From: Bacteroides ihuae
GTDB taxonomy: Bacteria; Bacteroidota; Bacteroidia; Bacteroidales; Bacteroidaceae
NCBI RefSeq assembly: GCF_900104585.1
Contig: NZ_FNVX01000004.1
Coordinates: forward strand, 806,001-870,000
Direction: 5' to 3'
Length of the DNA stretch: 64,000 bases
The notes under the pieces were generated by a model, which saw only the letters and a program-made list of their open reading frames with translations, did no database searches and was not told the DNA's origin. Positions 53,715 through 63,656 of the stretch are shown here, piece after piece (position 1 is the stretch's first letter; every line of letters begins with the position of its first letter). Made by a program: the position numbers and the translations under genes.

Positions 53715-55070
53715 TTAGAAGAAGAAGCGTAATATATCATTAAAATTCGCCCAGATCAAGAGGCCGAACAGTAGAAACATCCCCACCATTTGAGCATATT
53801 CCATAAACTTATCACTCGGTTTGCGACGTGCCACAATTTCATACAGCAAGAAGAGTACATGTCCACCATCTAATGCAGGAATCGGCAAAATATTCATGAA
53901 TGCCAGAATAATAGATAAGAAAGCCGTCATGTACCAGAATTGATGCCAATCCCAAGTAGCAGGGAAGATGCTTCCTATTGTACCAAAGCCTCCCAATTGT
54001 TTAGCTCCTTCTTTAGAGAATAGATATTTCATATCTCCAACATAGCCTTTCAGTGTCTTTACACCAAGTGAAATACCTGCCGGGAAAGATTCCAAGAAAC
54101 TATATTTTACTTCAATCGAAGGCAGTAACTTGTTTAGGTCGCGCACTGGTACAACTCCCATCTTAAAGACAGAGTCAGTAACTAACGAAATTGTGTCAAT
54201 GGCCCCCGCACGTGCGTAAGCAATGGTTACAAGATGTGGATTAACGCTATCAGCACGCAAAGATGCTTGGTTCTTCTTCAACGAATCCATCTCATTGATA
54301 AAATCGTAATAAGCAACCGAACGACCGTTCAATGCTACAATGCTATCGCCCGGCTGAATACCGGCCAATTGAGCTGGAGAACCAACTTTCACAGAATCGG
54401 CAACAAACGGAAAACGGTAATAAGCAAAACGCACAGAATCGGCCATCAACAGTTGCATCATGTTTTCAGGAATGTAAACCGAAACTTTTTCGCCAGCACG
54501 AAGCACTGTTACTTCACGAGCATCAGCTATATGACGAAGCATGTCACCATCATAACGAACTAGCTCTTTATCATCGGCAGACAGAAGAACATCCCCATCG
54601 CGAAAACCGATCGTTTTAGCCGTTTCGTTAAACTGCATTCCCAGAGGTACTTTCTGTACAGGTATGTATGAATCTCCCCAAGTAAGTAAAATCATGGAGT
54701 AGATAAATAAGGCCAAGATGAAATTAAAAACAACACCTCCAACCATAATCAACAAACGTTGATAAGCCGGTTTGGAACGAAATTCCCAAGGTTGTTCCGG
54801 TTGCTTCATCTGTTCGGTATCCATAGATTCATCTATCATACCCGCTATTTTCACATATCCGCCCAAAGGCAACCAGCCGATGCTATATTCCGTATCACTA
54901 TTCTTCGGTTTGTATTTGAACAAAGAAAACCATGGGTCGAAAAATAAGCTAAACTTTTCGACTCTTACTTTAAAAAGACGAGCGAAAAGAAAGTGTCCGC
55001 CCTCATGAACAATGACGAGCAGAGATAAACTCATTATCAGTTGGAGGGCACGAATTAAGAATGTTTCCAT
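53715..55070 (-). CDS. rseP: Site-2 zinc protease RseP
   Basis: A 451-residue intramembrane metalloprotease of the RseP family. The HExxH motif is in VIVHEGGHFLFARLF within the first membrane helix, the third ligand is in NILPIPALDGGHVLF, and PDZ domains lie between (KVGSPAQLAGIQPGDSIVAL is the clearer). In other bacteria it cuts anti-sigma factors after a first cleavage. Last gene of the leftward run from tsaB, about 100 bases after dxr. Confidence 0.93.
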   Translation of the reverse strand: METFLIRALQLIMSLSLLVIVHEGGHFLFARLFKVRVEKFSLFFDPWFSLFKYKPKNSDTEYSIGWLPLGGYVKIAGMIDESMDTEQMKQPEQPWEFRSKPAYQRLLIMVGGVVFNFILALFIYSMILLTWGDSYIPVQKVPLGMQFNETAKTIGFRDGDVLLSADDKELVRYDGDMLRHIADAREVTVLRAGEKVSVYIPENMMQLLMADSVRFAYYRFPFVADSVKVGSPAQLAGIQPGDSIVALNGRSVAYYDFINEMDSLKKNQASLRADSVNPHLVTIAYARAGAIDTISLVTDSVFKMGVVPVRDLNKLLPSIEVKYSFLESFPAGISLGVKTLKGYVGDMKYLFSKEGAKQLGGFGTIGSIFPATWDWHQFWYMTAFLSIILAFMNILPIPALDGGHVLFLLYEIVARRKPSDKFMEYAQMVGMFLLFGLLIWANFNDILRFFF

Positions 55071-55170
55071 TTTCTAAATTTATTGTTTTAAAAACTTAGC
55101 TTTCATTACTTGTTGTACTCCCACAAAAGCAACTTAAACCAGCATATTTATATTACTAATTATTTCTATT

Positions 55171-56349
55171 TCAAATCATTTCACGGACCATACATCTAGT
55201 CTCGCTATCAGTAGCCATATAATCGTCAAGCATCGGCGTTTTAACAAAAGAGACTCTGCTCATTGCCTTCTCTATGACATCACTCATGCCTAGAAAACTT
55301 ATTTCATCACGCAAAAATGCAGCCACAACTATTTCATTGGCTGCATTCAAAATGCAAGGCATATTTCCTCCCCGGCCCATCGCTTCGTAAGCAAGTGCCA
55401 GGTTACGGAAACGAGTTGTATCAGGTTGTTCAAAAGTAAGATTAACACATTTGGTAAAATCTAACCGTTCAAAAGATGAGTGAATGCGATCGGGATACGA
55501 AAAAGCATACTGAATAGGTAAACGCATATCCGGCATACCTAGTTGTGCTTTCACTGCTCCATCCTCAAACTGCACCATAGAATGTATCACTGATTGAGGG
55601 TGCACTACTACTTCTATTTGTTCAGGCTTTACCCCGAACAACCACTTGGCTTCAATTACTTCAAACCCTTTATTCATCATAGAAGCAGAGTCAATCGTAA
55701 TCTTTGCCCCCATTTCCCAATTAGGATGCTTCAATGCCTGTTCTTTCTTCACCGTACTTAAGTGGTCGAGCGTAGAGCAACGAAACGGACCACCCGAAGC
55801 AGTCAATATAATCTTCTCTATCGGATTACCCATCTCTCCAGCCAAACACTGAAAGATGGCAGAATGTTCGGAGTCGACCGGCAGAATAGGCGTACGATAT
55901 TGCTGCGCCAGTTCATTTATCAACTCACCCGCCACCACAAGAGTTTCCTTATTAGCCAAAGCAATTGCTTTTCCGGCACAAATAGCTTTCATTGTCGGCT
56001 TTAAACCGGCAGAGCCTACCATGGCACTTAACACAATATCAATGGGTCCGGATTCCACTATCTGGCAAAGAGCCTCAGCACCGGCATACACCTTTATCGG
56101 GAGATCAGCAAGCGCTTCTTTTAATATTGCATATTTTGATTCATTTGCAATCACTACAGCTTCAGGACAAAACTTGCGCGCTTGGGCTATGAGTTGTTCT
56201 ACCTTATTATTAGCTGTAAGTGCGTACACTTCGTAAAGATTCGGATGTTCCGCTATTACTTGTAAAGCCTGCGAACCGATAGATCCTGTGGATCCTAAAA
56301 TTGCTATTTGTTTTTTCTTTTTTTCTTGTTGAACCATCGTTTTCCTCAT
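55171..56349 (-). CDS. dxr: 1-Deoxy-D-xylulose 5-phosphate reductoisomerase
   Basis: DXR, 392 residues, second enzyme of the non-mevalonate isoprenoid pathway. The NADPH-binding motif is IAILGSTGSIGSQALQVI, and metal- and substrate-site segments are PVDSEHSAIFQCL, ASGGPFRC, HPNWEMGAKITIDSASMMNKGFE and VHPQSVIHSMVQFEDG. Starts 7 bases after the M23 gene; an ATG four codons later (56337) is an alternative start. Confidence 0.95.
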   Translation of the reverse strand: MRKTMVQQEKKKKQIAILGSTGSIGSQALQVIAEHPNLYEVYALTANNKVEQLIAQARKFCPEAVVIANESKYAILKEALADLPIKVYAGAEALCQIVESGPIDIVLSAMVGSAGLKPTMKAICAGKAIALANKETLVVAGELINELAQQYRTPILPVDSEHSAIFQCLAGEMGNPIEKIILTASGGPFRCSTLDHLSTVKKEQALKHPNWEMGAKITIDSASMMNKGFEVIEAKWLFGVKPEQIEVVVHPQSVIHSMVQFEDGAVKAQLGMPDMRLPIQYAFSYPDRIHSSFERLDFTKCVNLTFEQPDTTRFRNLALAYEAMGRGGNMPCILNAANEIVVAAFLRDEISFLGMSDVIEKAMSRVSFVKTPMLDDYMATDSETRCMVREMI

Positions 56350-56356
56350 TTATTTC

Positions 56357-57229
56357 CTAAAAAACAATGTATGTTTCCGGATTTATTGGGCGGCCCTTCT
56401 TCCACAATTCAAAGTGCAGTTGAGGAGATGTACTAAGCGTACCTGTATTACCTATCAAAGCAATTGCTTCTCCGCCTTTTACCTGATCACCTTCTTTTTT
56501 AAGTAAAGAGCCACAATGTTTATATATTGACACGAAGTCTTGAGTATGCTGAACTTCGATCAGATACCCTGTTTCAGCAGTATATGTACTCAAAATAACC
56601 GTTCCGTCGAGAACAGCCAGCACACTCTCATTTGGATTAGCAGCTATGTTTATCCCCAAAGGGTTGGTTGATGCACCAAAGTGCGATGAAATCATTCCTC
56701 TGATAGGACGAAAGAAAAGCAATCCCCCCACCTCAGCATGCGCATTGATCGTCGTTAGATTATACTTCTCCGCATCTTCATATTTACGACGAAAAGCCTC
56801 TTCTTTTTCAGTTCGCTTCATTAGTGAATCCTCTCGAATGTTTGTCAAAGAATCCATTGAATGCACCGTATCCACCTGCACCTTACCACTAAAAATATCT
56901 TGGATATTCATTATATACAAGTTTTGCCTATCCACCAATTGCTGAAGAGAGTCCAGTCGCAAGGCATTAACCACGATCTGTTTACGAACTTCACTATTCA
57001 TATATCCAGGTAGATAGTTGCGTAGAGGAGTGAAAGTAATAATAGTAGCAGCAATAACAAAAACAACCGTGATCGACATAAGAAGTAAAGATACACTGTT
57101 CAATTTAGACACACGTAGCCCCACTACCTCCTCAAGAGTATTTTCATTGATGATAGTGAGTTTATATTTGAACTTTATGTTACTCCAAAAAGCTTTACTA
57201 CGTTTCTTCTTTGCCATTTTATCAGACAA
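56357..57229 (-). CDS. M23/LytM-like protein with degenerate active site
   Basis: A 290-residue protein with one N-terminal transmembrane helix (near residues 45-70), a coiled-coil stretch (about 85-150) and a C-terminal LytM/M23 domain. The domain keeps the fold motifs (SSHFGASTNPLGINIAA, VLAVLDGTVIL, GGEAIALIGNTGT, LHFELW). But the HxGxD motif reads NPLGINI (His and Asp gone), and the PHLHFE motif reads PQLHFE (first His gone). It is therefore more likely a non-catalytic regulator of cell-wall hydrolysis, like EnvC or NlpD, than a peptidase. Lies between rimM and dxr. Confidence 0.8.
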   Translation of the reverse strand: MSDKMAKKKRSKAFWSNIKFKYKLTIINENTLEEVVGLRVSKLNSVSLLLMSITVVFVIAATIITFTPLRNYLPGYMNSEVRKQIVVNALRLDSLQQLVDRQNLYIMNIQDIFSGKVQVDTVHSMDSLTNIREDSLMKRTEKEEAFRRKYEDAEKYNLTTINAHAEVGGLLFFRPIRGMISSHFGASTNPLGINIAANPNESVLAVLDGTVILSTYTAETGYLIEVQHTQDFVSIYKHCGSLLKKEGDQVKGGEAIALIGNTGTLSTSPQLHFELWKKGRPINPETYIVF

Positions 57230-57239
57230 CTATTTTCCG

Positions 57240-57788
57240 TTATTCGTCTTCATCTCCCTCCACTTGATCAAGATCCAATAAGCCTTCAGGTAAATCGACT
57301 GTAATGACTCTCTGTTCTTGGTCTATGCCTAAAATAAATTCTTCACGAGCAGGAATAAGTAACTCCTCTTCTTCAGTATCCACAATAAATAAAGTGTTAA
57401 TAGTAGATGTATCCACCTCAACTATCTCACCCAGATTACCATGATGAACATCTTCTAACTGAAACCCTACAAAAAAGTCCCACGAGAGTTCACCCGGAGC
57501 AACAGCTTCATCAACATGTTTCACCGGGAAATAGACATCCACATTCGTAAACATGCGAGCATGTTCGGAAGAATCTACCCCTTCCAGTTTTACAAGCGCG
57601 CTAGAATCCGAACGGAAGCGATATTCCTCAATAAAAAAAGGAACCAAGATGCCATCAAGCAAGCAAACAAGGTATCCGCAATCAACACGATCAAACACGT
57701 CATCAGTGAAAGTGAACGACAATTCACCATGAATACCATGTGGTTTATTAAAAATTCCTATCTTGTATACTTCTTCTTGTTTTATCAT
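57240..57788 (-). CDS. rimM: Ribosome maturation factor RimM
   Basis: A 182-residue RimM, needed for 16S rRNA processing and 30S assembly. The N-terminal RimM barrel begins [20 protein letters not shown], and the C-terminal PRC barrel has [20 protein letters not shown] and [20 protein letters not shown], ending in the DLPEGLLDL motif. 15 bases after murA. Confidence 0.93.
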   Translation of the reverse strand: MIKQEEVYKIGIFNKPHGIHGELSFTFTDDVFDRVDCGYLVCLLDGILVPFFIEEYRFRSDSSALVKLEGVDSSEHARMFTNVDVYFPVKHVDEAVAPGELSWDFFVGFQLEDVHHGNLGEIVEVDTSTINTLFIVDTEEEELLIPAREEFILGIDQEQRVITVDLPEGLLDLDQVEGDEDE

Positions 57789-57803
57789 AAACGAACGTAC
57801 ATC

Positions 57804-59108
57804 CTAAATTCTTGTAATTCTAGCTCCAAGAGCATTTAATCGCCCTTCAATGTTTTGATAGCCACGATCTATCTGTTCAATATTGTGAATGCGGCTGATT
57901 CCTTCAGCACTCATAGCAGCAATAAGCAAAGCAATGCCGGCACGAATATCAGGAGAAGTCATATTACCCCCACGCAATTTAAATTCATGATTATGACCAA
58001 TAACAACTGCCCTGTGTGGATCACAAAGAATGATCTGTGCTCCCATATCGATGAGCTTATCAACAAAGAATAAGCGACTTTCAAACATCTTTTGATGAAT
58101 CAGCACACTGCCTTTTGCTTGTGTGGCCACCACCAACAATACACTTAGCAAGTCAGGAGTCAATCCCGGCCAAGGCGCATCAGCTATAGTCATAATAGAG
58201 CCATCAATAAACGACTCTATCTGATAAGAATTTTGAGAAGGCACAAAGATATCATCACCCCTCTGTTCCAGTTCGATACCCAAACGACGGAAACTCTCGG
58301 GTATAATACCTAAGTTTTCATAAGATACATTCTTTATACAAAGTTCGCTCTTCGTCATCGCAGCCATACCAATAAAACTGCCCACTTCGATCATGTCGGG
58401 CAATACCGTATGTTCTGTACCACCCAAGCAATCTATTCCCTCAATAGTAAGCAGATTAGAAGCTATTCCGCTTATTTTTGCGCCCATTCTATTGAGCATT
58501 TTACACAATTGTTGAAGATAAGGTTCGCAAGCAGCGTTATAAATAGTAGTAACGCCTTGAGCTAAAACGGCAGCCATTACGATGTTAGCTGTTCCGGTAA
58601 CAGACGCTTCATCGAGCAACATATACGCACCTTTCAACTGTGAAGCCGATATTTCGTATACACCCCGTTCTTCATTGTAAGAAAAATCAGCGCCTAATTT
58701 CTGTATGCCCACAAAGTGAGTATCCAAACGACGACGTCCAATCTTGTCTCCTCCGGGTTTTGAGATCATAGCTTTGCCGAATCGTCCCACCATTGGTCCG
58801 ATTAACATCACCGATCCACGCAGACTGGAACATTTCTTCAAGAACTCATCACTCTCCAGATAACTCAAGTCCACAGAATCAGCTTTAAAGCTATAGGTAC
58901 TAACACCTTTCTTCGCTACTGTAACTCCCATATCACGCATCAGCTGAATGAGATTATTCACGTCTAGAATATCGGGAATATTATGAACCGTCACCTCTTC
59001 GGAGGTAAGTAGAGTAGCACAGATGATCTGTAACACTTCGTTTTTGGCACCTTGCGGATAAATATCTCCACGTAGTTTGTGCCCTCCTTCGATTACGAAT
59101 GAAGTCAT
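57804..59108 (-). CDS. murA: UDP-GlcNAc 1-carboxyvinyltransferase with Asp in the catalytic loop
   Basis: MurA, 434 residues, the first committed enzyme of peptidoglycan synthesis. The fold and motifs are standard (GAKNEVLQIICATLL; LRGSVMLIGPMVGRFGKA). The active-site loop reads KPGGDKIGRR with Asp at residue 121 (codon 58746-58748), where E. coli-type enzymes have Cys115. In other bacteria this Cys-to-Asp state keeps activity and prevents covalent attack by fosfomycin, so the enzyme should be fosfomycin-insensitive. Lies between the DUF4290 gene and rimM. Confidence 0.94.
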   Translation of the reverse strand: MTSFVIEGGHKLRGDIYPQGAKNEVLQIICATLLTSEEVTVHNIPDILDVNNLIQLMRDMGVTVAKKGVSTYSFKADSVDLSYLESDEFLKKCSSLRGSVMLIGPMVGRFGKAMISKPGGDKIGRRRLDTHFVGIQKLGADFSYNEERGVYEISASQLKGAYMLLDEASVTGTANIVMAAVLAQGVTTIYNAACEPYLQQLCKMLNRMGAKISGIASNLLTIEGIDCLGGTEHTVLPDMIEVGSFIGMAAMTKSELCIKNVSYENLGIIPESFRRLGIELEQRGDDIFVPSQNSYQIESFIDGSIMTIADAPWPGLTPDLLSVLLVVATQAKGSVLIHQKMFESRLFFVDKLIDMGAQIILCDPHRAVVIGHNHEFKLRGGNMTSPDIRAGIALLIAAMSAEGISRIHNIEQIDRGYQNIEGRLNALGARITRI

Positions 59109-59154
59109 AGTCGTTGAAATTAGGGATTACAAATTGCGCCTAGCTGAGCGACAA

Positions 59155-59757
59155 TTATTTATAGTTTCTTCTTGGATTGTTGTTAGTTGGCCTGGGGCGA
59201 CGGTTTGTTGCCAAACGGCTTTCCATCAACTTAAGTATATCATCAGTTAGTTGAAGCTTCCCTACAGAAAGCTCAGCCAAATCGTCTGCTATCTTCCGAT
59301 CATCTACCGTATCCTTGTTCCAAGCCATATAATCTTTCTTCATGTGATTAGCTATGAGGGCCACAAGATTTTTCTTCTCATCACCTTCTGGAAATTCACA
59401 AGCCTTCTTAATTAAGATTTCAAGCGTACGACCGTAGTGACGATAGCGTATTTTTGTGCTAGGATATGGCACAAGATCGGGCTTAGTGATAAGATTATCT
59501 TTACGAATAACCACGTAAGGACATTCGATATCCAATTTAAAATCGGACATAATAGCCAAATGATCCCACAGTTTGTGCTTAAAATCGGGCACATCTCTGA
59601 GGTGTGGGAACATACTACCCATAATGTTGATAATGGTGTTTGCACAACGCTGACGTTCAGCCTTGTCTTCTATCGTAAGCGCATGATCTACCATATTTTG
59701 AATACTACGTCCGTATTCAGGCAAGAACATTCTTTTCTGTTGGGTATTGTATAACAT
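59155..59757 (-). CDS. DUF4290-family protein
   Basis: A 200-residue cytoplasmic protein. The N-terminal part (LPEYGRSIQNMVDHALTIEDKAERQRCANTII, LWDHLAIMSDFKLDIE) matches the Bacteroidetes family DUF4290, mostly helical; the C-terminus is basic with an Arg/Asn/Pro tail. Function unknown. Its place between tsaB and murA suggests cotranscription with housekeeping genes. Confidence 0.8.
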   Translation of the reverse strand: MLYNTQQKRMFLPEYGRSIQNMVDHALTIEDKAERQRCANTIINIMGSMFPHLRDVPDFKHKLWDHLAIMSDFKLDIECPYVVIRKDNLITKPDLVPYPSTKIRYRHYGRTLEILIKKACEFPEGDEKKNLVALIANHMKKDYMAWNKDTVDDRKIADDLAELSVGKLQLTDDILKLMESRLATNRRPRPTNNNPRRNYK

Positions 59758-59769
59758 ATAATTAATAAA

Positions 59770-60459
59770 TTACAAAAGTTTCTTAGGTTGAGAGGCTACA
59801 AATTCTTTGAGATAAAATGGTTCAAAATAAGCCACATCCTTATAATCCTGCTTAGCTATAGCCTTTTCTGCAAGCGGAAACATCATCTTGGCCACCGGGT
59901 AGATATCGTCAATAAAATGAGCATTGGGATGTATAATCCGATCTCTGCATTTAGCCGCACCGTCACCAAAGAAATACACCGGATGTTCACAAAGAAATTC
60001 TAAATATGAATTCTCATCAACGATGTCAGCCGAAATTTCACGCTTCACATTCAGTGAGCGATCATAAATAGCTGCATACACTTCCATTCTGCGTGCATCA
60101 ATCATCGGGCAAAGCAAAGCATCATCGGGTAATTCATGATATAGCAATACCGGAACGCTTAAAACTTCCGGCGTAGGAATGCCAATGAGAGGAATATTGC
60201 GACCATAACAAACTCCTTTTGCCATAGACACCCCAATGCGCAAACCAGTATATGAACCGGGACCGCAACTCACTGCTACTGCATCAAGAGGAATGCCATG
60301 ACTATCAATAAACGATAAAGCTTCATCTACAAAAACGCCCAAAGAGACCGCATGAGAAGGGCCTTGAAAATCTTCTTTGACAAAAACACTCTGTCCATCT
60401 TCACTTACTGCAACCGAACAAACAGTTGTAGAAGTTTCAATATGTAAGATACACGACAT
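59770..60459 (-). CDS. tsaB: tRNA threonylcarbamoyladenosine protein TsaB
   Basis: TsaB, 229 residues, the partner of TsaD in making t6A37 of tRNAs. The ASKHA-type N-terminus is LHIETSTTVCSVAVSEDG, followed by VAVSCGPGSYTGLRIGVSMAKGVCY, the best signature. First gene of the leftward run ending with rseP; 12 bases before DUF4290. Confidence 0.93.
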   Translation of the reverse strand: MSCILHIETSTTVCSVAVSEDGQSVFVKEDFQGPSHAVSLGVFVDEALSFIDSHGIPLDAVAVSCGPGSYTGLRIGVSMAKGVCYGRNIPLIGIPTPEVLSVPVLLYHELPDDALLCPMIDARRMEVYAAIYDRSLNVKREISADIVDENSYLEFLCEHPVYFFGDGAAKCRDRIIHPNAHFIDDIYPVAKMMFPLAEKAIAKQDYKDVAYFEPFYLKEFVASQPKKLL

Positions 60460-60481
60460 AAAATTTCAGTTTATAATGATG

Positions 60482-60489
60482 CAAAGATA
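60482..60489 (-). promoter_or_regulatory. Promoter of the tsaB-rseP run, -7 box TATCTTTG
   Basis: Minus-strand TATCTTTG, 22 bases before the tsaB start; back-to-back with the yicC promoter. Confidence 0.55.
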
Positions 60490-60511
60490 CGTATAATTAC
60501 GAAAAAACAGC

Positions 60512-60519
60512 TACTTTTG
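60512..60519 (+). promoter_or_regulatory. Promoter of the yicC run, -7 box TACTTTTG
   Basis: TACTTTTG fits TAnnTTTG, 18 bases before the ATG at 60538. This also argues against the in-frame TTG at 60517, which lies within the box. Confidence 0.55.
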
Positions 60520-60537
60520 CAGAAAACTAATGTGAGT

Positions 60538-61416
60538 ATGATACAATCAATGACGGGATATGGAAAAGCTACAGCCGAACTTCCCGATAAGAAAATAAAT
60601 GTAGAGATTAAATCGCTTAATAGCAAGGCTATGGATCTGTCAACACGTATCGCTCCGGCCTATCGGGAAAAAGAGATGGAAATTCGTAACGAAGTAACCA
60701 AAACACTAGAACGTGGTAAGGTTGATTTCAGCCTTTGGGTAGAGAAAAAAGAAGCTTCGGATGCTGCCACACCTATCAACCAAGAATTAGTGCAAAGTTA
60801 TTACAAGCAAATAACAGAAATATCTAATAATTTAGGCATTGCCTTGCCAACCGATTGGTTCCAGACTCTTCTACGCATGCCCGATGTGATGAGTAGAACA
60901 GAGGTTCAAGAGCTCACCGACGACGAATGGGCTATGGCTCACAAAGCAGTTGAAGATGCCATTGAGCACTTAACTGATTTTCGCAAACAAGAGGGAGCAG
61001 CTTTAGAGAAAAAATTCCGCGAGAAGGTAGGAAACATTCATAATTTACTCGAATCTGTTGCCCCTTACGAAAAAGAGCGGGTTGAGAAGATCAAAGAACG
61101 TATTACTGACGCCCTTACAAAAACGATCAGCGTAGATTATGATAAGAATCGCCTTGAACAGGAGTTGATCTATTACATCGAAAAACTGGACATCAACGAA
61201 GAGAAGCAACGACTGGGTAATCACTTAAAGTACTTTATCAGCACTCTCGAAAGCGGAACCGGACAAGGGAAAAAGCTTGGTTTTATCGCTCAAGAAATGG
61301 GGCGCGAAATAAACACATTAGGCAGCAAATCTAACCATGCCGAAATGCAAAAAATCGTGGTGCAAATGAAAGACGAACTGGAACAAATCAAAGAGCAGAT
61401 TCTCAACGTAATGTAA
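60538..61416 (+). CDS. yicC: YicC-family endoribonuclease
   Basis: A 292-residue YicC protein; the family is now linked to endoribonuclease activity. The start at 60538 gives the family's MIQSMTGYGKAT. Other signatures are VEIKSLNSKAMDLSTRIAPAYREKEMEIR and the C-terminal GKKLGFIAQEMGREINTLGSKSNH, ending in the EQIKEQILNV helix. gmk follows 18 bases later, a widespread pairing. Confidence 0.9.
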   Translation: MIQSMTGYGKATAELPDKKINVEIKSLNSKAMDLSTRIAPAYREKEMEIRNEVTKTLERGKVDFSLWVEKKEASDAATPINQELVQSYYKQITEISNNLGIALPTDWFQTLLRMPDVMSRTEVQELTDDEWAMAHKAVEDAIEHLTDFRKQEGAALEKKFREKVGNIHNLLESVAPYEKERVEKIKERITDALTKTISVDYDKNRLEQELIYYIEKLDINEEKQRLGNHLKYFISTLESGTGQGKKLGFIAQEMGREINTLGSKSNHAEMQKIVVQMKDELEQIKEQILNVM

Positions 61417-61434
61417 CAATCTCCAGAAGGAAAC

Positions 61435-62001
61435 ATGAACGGAAAACTTATTATATTTTCAGCTCCATCAGGTTCAGGTAAATCAACTATCATCAATGAT
61501 TTGCTAACTCAAAACCTTAATCTGTTTTTTTCTATTTCTGCAACCAGTCGCCCTCCACGTGGCAACGAAAAAGATGGAGTAGAATACTTCTTCCTTTCGC
61601 CCGAGGAATTTCGCCGTCGTATCGACAATAACGAGTTTTTGGAACACGAGGAAGTGTACAAAGACCGCTATTACGGCACACTGAAGGCTCAGGTTGAGAA
61701 GCAACTTGAAGCCGGACAAAATGTGATATTCGATGTAGATGTGATGGGTGGATGCAACATTAAGAAATTCTATGGTGACCGAGCACTTTCGGTTTTCATT
61801 CAACCACCTTCTATAGAAGAGCTAAGACACAGACTGGTGGGACGTGCCACAGATTCTGCTGAGGTAATAGAAAGCCGTATAGCAAAAGCGGAATTTGAAC
61901 TTACGTATGCCACTAAATTCGACCAGATTATTATCAATGATGATCTGGAAACAGCTAAAAAAGAAGCTTTAAAAGTAATCAAAGCATTTCTGGAAAAATG
62001 A
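61435..62001 (+). CDS. gmk: Guanylate kinase
   Basis: A 188-residue kinase converting GMP to GDP with ATP. The P-loop is [21 protein letters not shown]-binding segments are [21 protein letters not shown] and [13 protein letters not shown], and the [15 protein letters not shown] strand follows. Overlaps nadD by 4 bases (ATGA). Confidence 0.95.
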   Translation: MNGKLIIFSAPSGSGKSTIINDLLTQNLNLFFSISATSRPPRGNEKDGVEYFFLSPEEFRRRIDNNEFLEHEEVYKDRYYGTLKAQVEKQLEAGQNVIFDVDVMGGCNIKKFYGDRALSVFIQPPSIEELRHRLVGRATDSAEVIESRIAKAEFELTYATKFDQIIINDDLETAKKEALKVIKAFLEK

Positions 62002-62576
62002 ATCTAAAAACGGGTATTTTTAGCGGATCGTTTAACCCCATCCACATCGGACACCTTGCTTTGGCCAATTATCTTTGTGAGTTTGCCGAACTCGATGAGA
62101 TATGGTTCATGGTTAGCCCGCACAACCCGTTGAAAGAAGAAGGCAATCTGCTCGCAGATCATAAACGCTTAGAGTTGGTCGAACTGGCTATTGAGGGTTA
62201 TCCCCGATTTCATGCATCCGATTTCGAATTTCAACTTCCTCGCCCCAGCTACACCGTCCATACCCTCGAGAAACTCAAAGAGAGCTATCCCGAGAGAGAG
62301 TTTCATCTGATTATCGGATCCGACAATTGGAGCCTATTTTCTTTATGGAAAGATTCCGAACAGATCATTACCGGCACCCCTATCCTTATTTATCCTCGTC
62401 CCGGATTCTCGATTGACGAAAAACAATTGCCAGAGGGTGTAAGTCTCGTCTCTGCTCCCCTACTCGATGTAAGTTCGACCTTCATCAGAGAAGCAATATC
62501 AACGGGAAAAGATATCAGATACTTCCTCCCCCCTGCCGTTTATAAGATGATAGTAAGCGAAGGACTTTATAAATAG
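61998..62576 (+). CDS. nadD: Nicotinate-nucleotide adenylyltransferase
   Basis: NadD, 192 residues, makes deamido-NAD in NAD synthesis. The nucleotidyltransferase motif is [21 protein letters not shown], the substrate region is [13 protein letters not shown], and the C-terminal motif is [12 protein letters not shown]. Overlaps gmk by 4 bases. Confidence 0.95.
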   Translation: MNLKTGIFSGSFNPIHIGHLALANYLCEFAELDEIWFMVSPHNPLKEEGNLLADHKRLELVELAIEGYPRFHASDFEFQLPRPSYTVHTLEKLKESYPEREFHLIIGSDNWSLFSLWKDSEQIITGTPILIYPRPGFSIDEKQLPEGVSLVSAPLLDVSSTFIREAISTGKDIRYFLPPAVYKMIVSEGLYK

Positions 62577-62599
62577 ATCGTTATCGACTAAAAGATTTC

Positions 62600-63460
62600 T
62601 CACATCCATTTTTCCTCTAGCTGCTCTCCTCTTAAGCTAATGCGAATCAACTTTAGCGGAATATTTCGAGAAGCCACTTTCCTAGCCTCTTCACAAAGAT
62701 TGAGCAGGCCGCCACAACAAGGAACCTCCATAATCATCACTGTCAGTGTATTAATACCGGCATGATCTATCATCTCAGCAAGTTTACGAATATAAACATC
62801 TTTCCCTTGATCCAACTTTGGACAGGCTATAGCTAAACGCTTTCCTTTCAAGTAGGTCTGATGGAAATTACCGACCGTGAAAGCGCAACAATCAGCAGCA
62901 ACAAGCAAGTCGGCACCTTTTAGGAAAGTAGCCGTGGGCGAAAGTAAGTGTAATTGCACGGGCCATTGCTGCAACTCACTGCGCTGAATTGCAGACGAAG
63001 CTGATTCCTCAGTCGGCAAAGCATACGCTATTTCTCTACTACCCGGACAACCATGATGGTGACTAGAAGCCGCCTTTAGAGAAATTGGTGCCATCTCTAC
63101 CTTTTTATAAACAGGTATTGACATGCGGTGTTTCCTCAAAACATCTTCAGCTTCTCTGAGCAAATCATGTTGATCATGTTCATTAAGATGCTTCAGGTGT
63201 GCCAATATTACCTTCTCTCCTTTTTGCATGAGCCGCTCCATCACACGCGATTCATCATACGGTTCCGATTCTCTTTCTTCTAACGTAATGGCTCCTTCGG
63301 GACAATCGCCTATACACGCTCCCAATCCGTCGCAATACAGTTCGCTAACCAACATTGCCTTACCGTTAATTAACTGCAAAGCACCTTCGTGACAACCTTT
63401 CACGCAAACTCCGCACCCATTGCAAAGCTCTTCATCAATCTTAATAATGGTTCGTTTCAT
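62600..63460 (-). CDS. 4Fe-4S protein with two N-terminal clusters
   Basis: A 286-residue protein. The N-terminal ~60 residues hold two 4Fe-4S motifs, CNGCGVCVKGCHEGAL and CDGLGACIGDCPEGAI. The rest has no named domain but carries conserved-looking Cys pairs (LLVAADCCAFTVGNFHQTYL; EVPCCGGLLNLCEEA) and LAIACPKLDQGKDVYI, plus a HHHGCPG segment. It looks like an electron-transfer or redox-sensing protein typical of anaerobes. Monocistronic; partner unknown. Confidence 0.75.
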   Translation of the reverse strand: MKRTIIKIDEELCNGCGVCVKGCHEGALQLINGKAMLVSELYCDGLGACIGDCPEGAITLEERESEPYDESRVMERLMQKGEKVILAHLKHLNEHDQHDLLREAEDVLRKHRMSIPVYKKVEMAPISLKAASSHHHGCPGSREIAYALPTEESASSAIQRSELQQWPVQLHLLSPTATFLKGADLLVAADCCAFTVGNFHQTYLKGKRLAIACPKLDQGKDVYIRKLAEMIDHAGINTLTVMIMEVPCCGGLLNLCEEARKVASRNIPLKLIRISLRGEQLEEKWM

Positions 63461-63656
63461 CTTTCTTTCTATTATTTGAGTACAAATATCGGGATTTCAT
63501 AATCAGATTATTGTAACCTATGTGACAAAGAAACAATTCTTCTCTGAACAGCAAACCTAACACAAAGTCTTTTTCGTCAAACCAAAGACTCTTGAGATGA
63601 ATAAAAACACTCTTTCAAAAGACATCATTTGTCAATTTTAAAGAAAACCGCTAATA

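Noticed and set aside
55856-56236. 126-codon plus-strand frame opposite dxr
   Set aside because: Antisense shadow of a well-conserved dxr gene with full motifs.
60517-60537. Earlier TTG start for yicC
   Set aside because: It lies inside the -7 promoter box; the ATG at 60538 gives the conserved MIQSMTGYG start.
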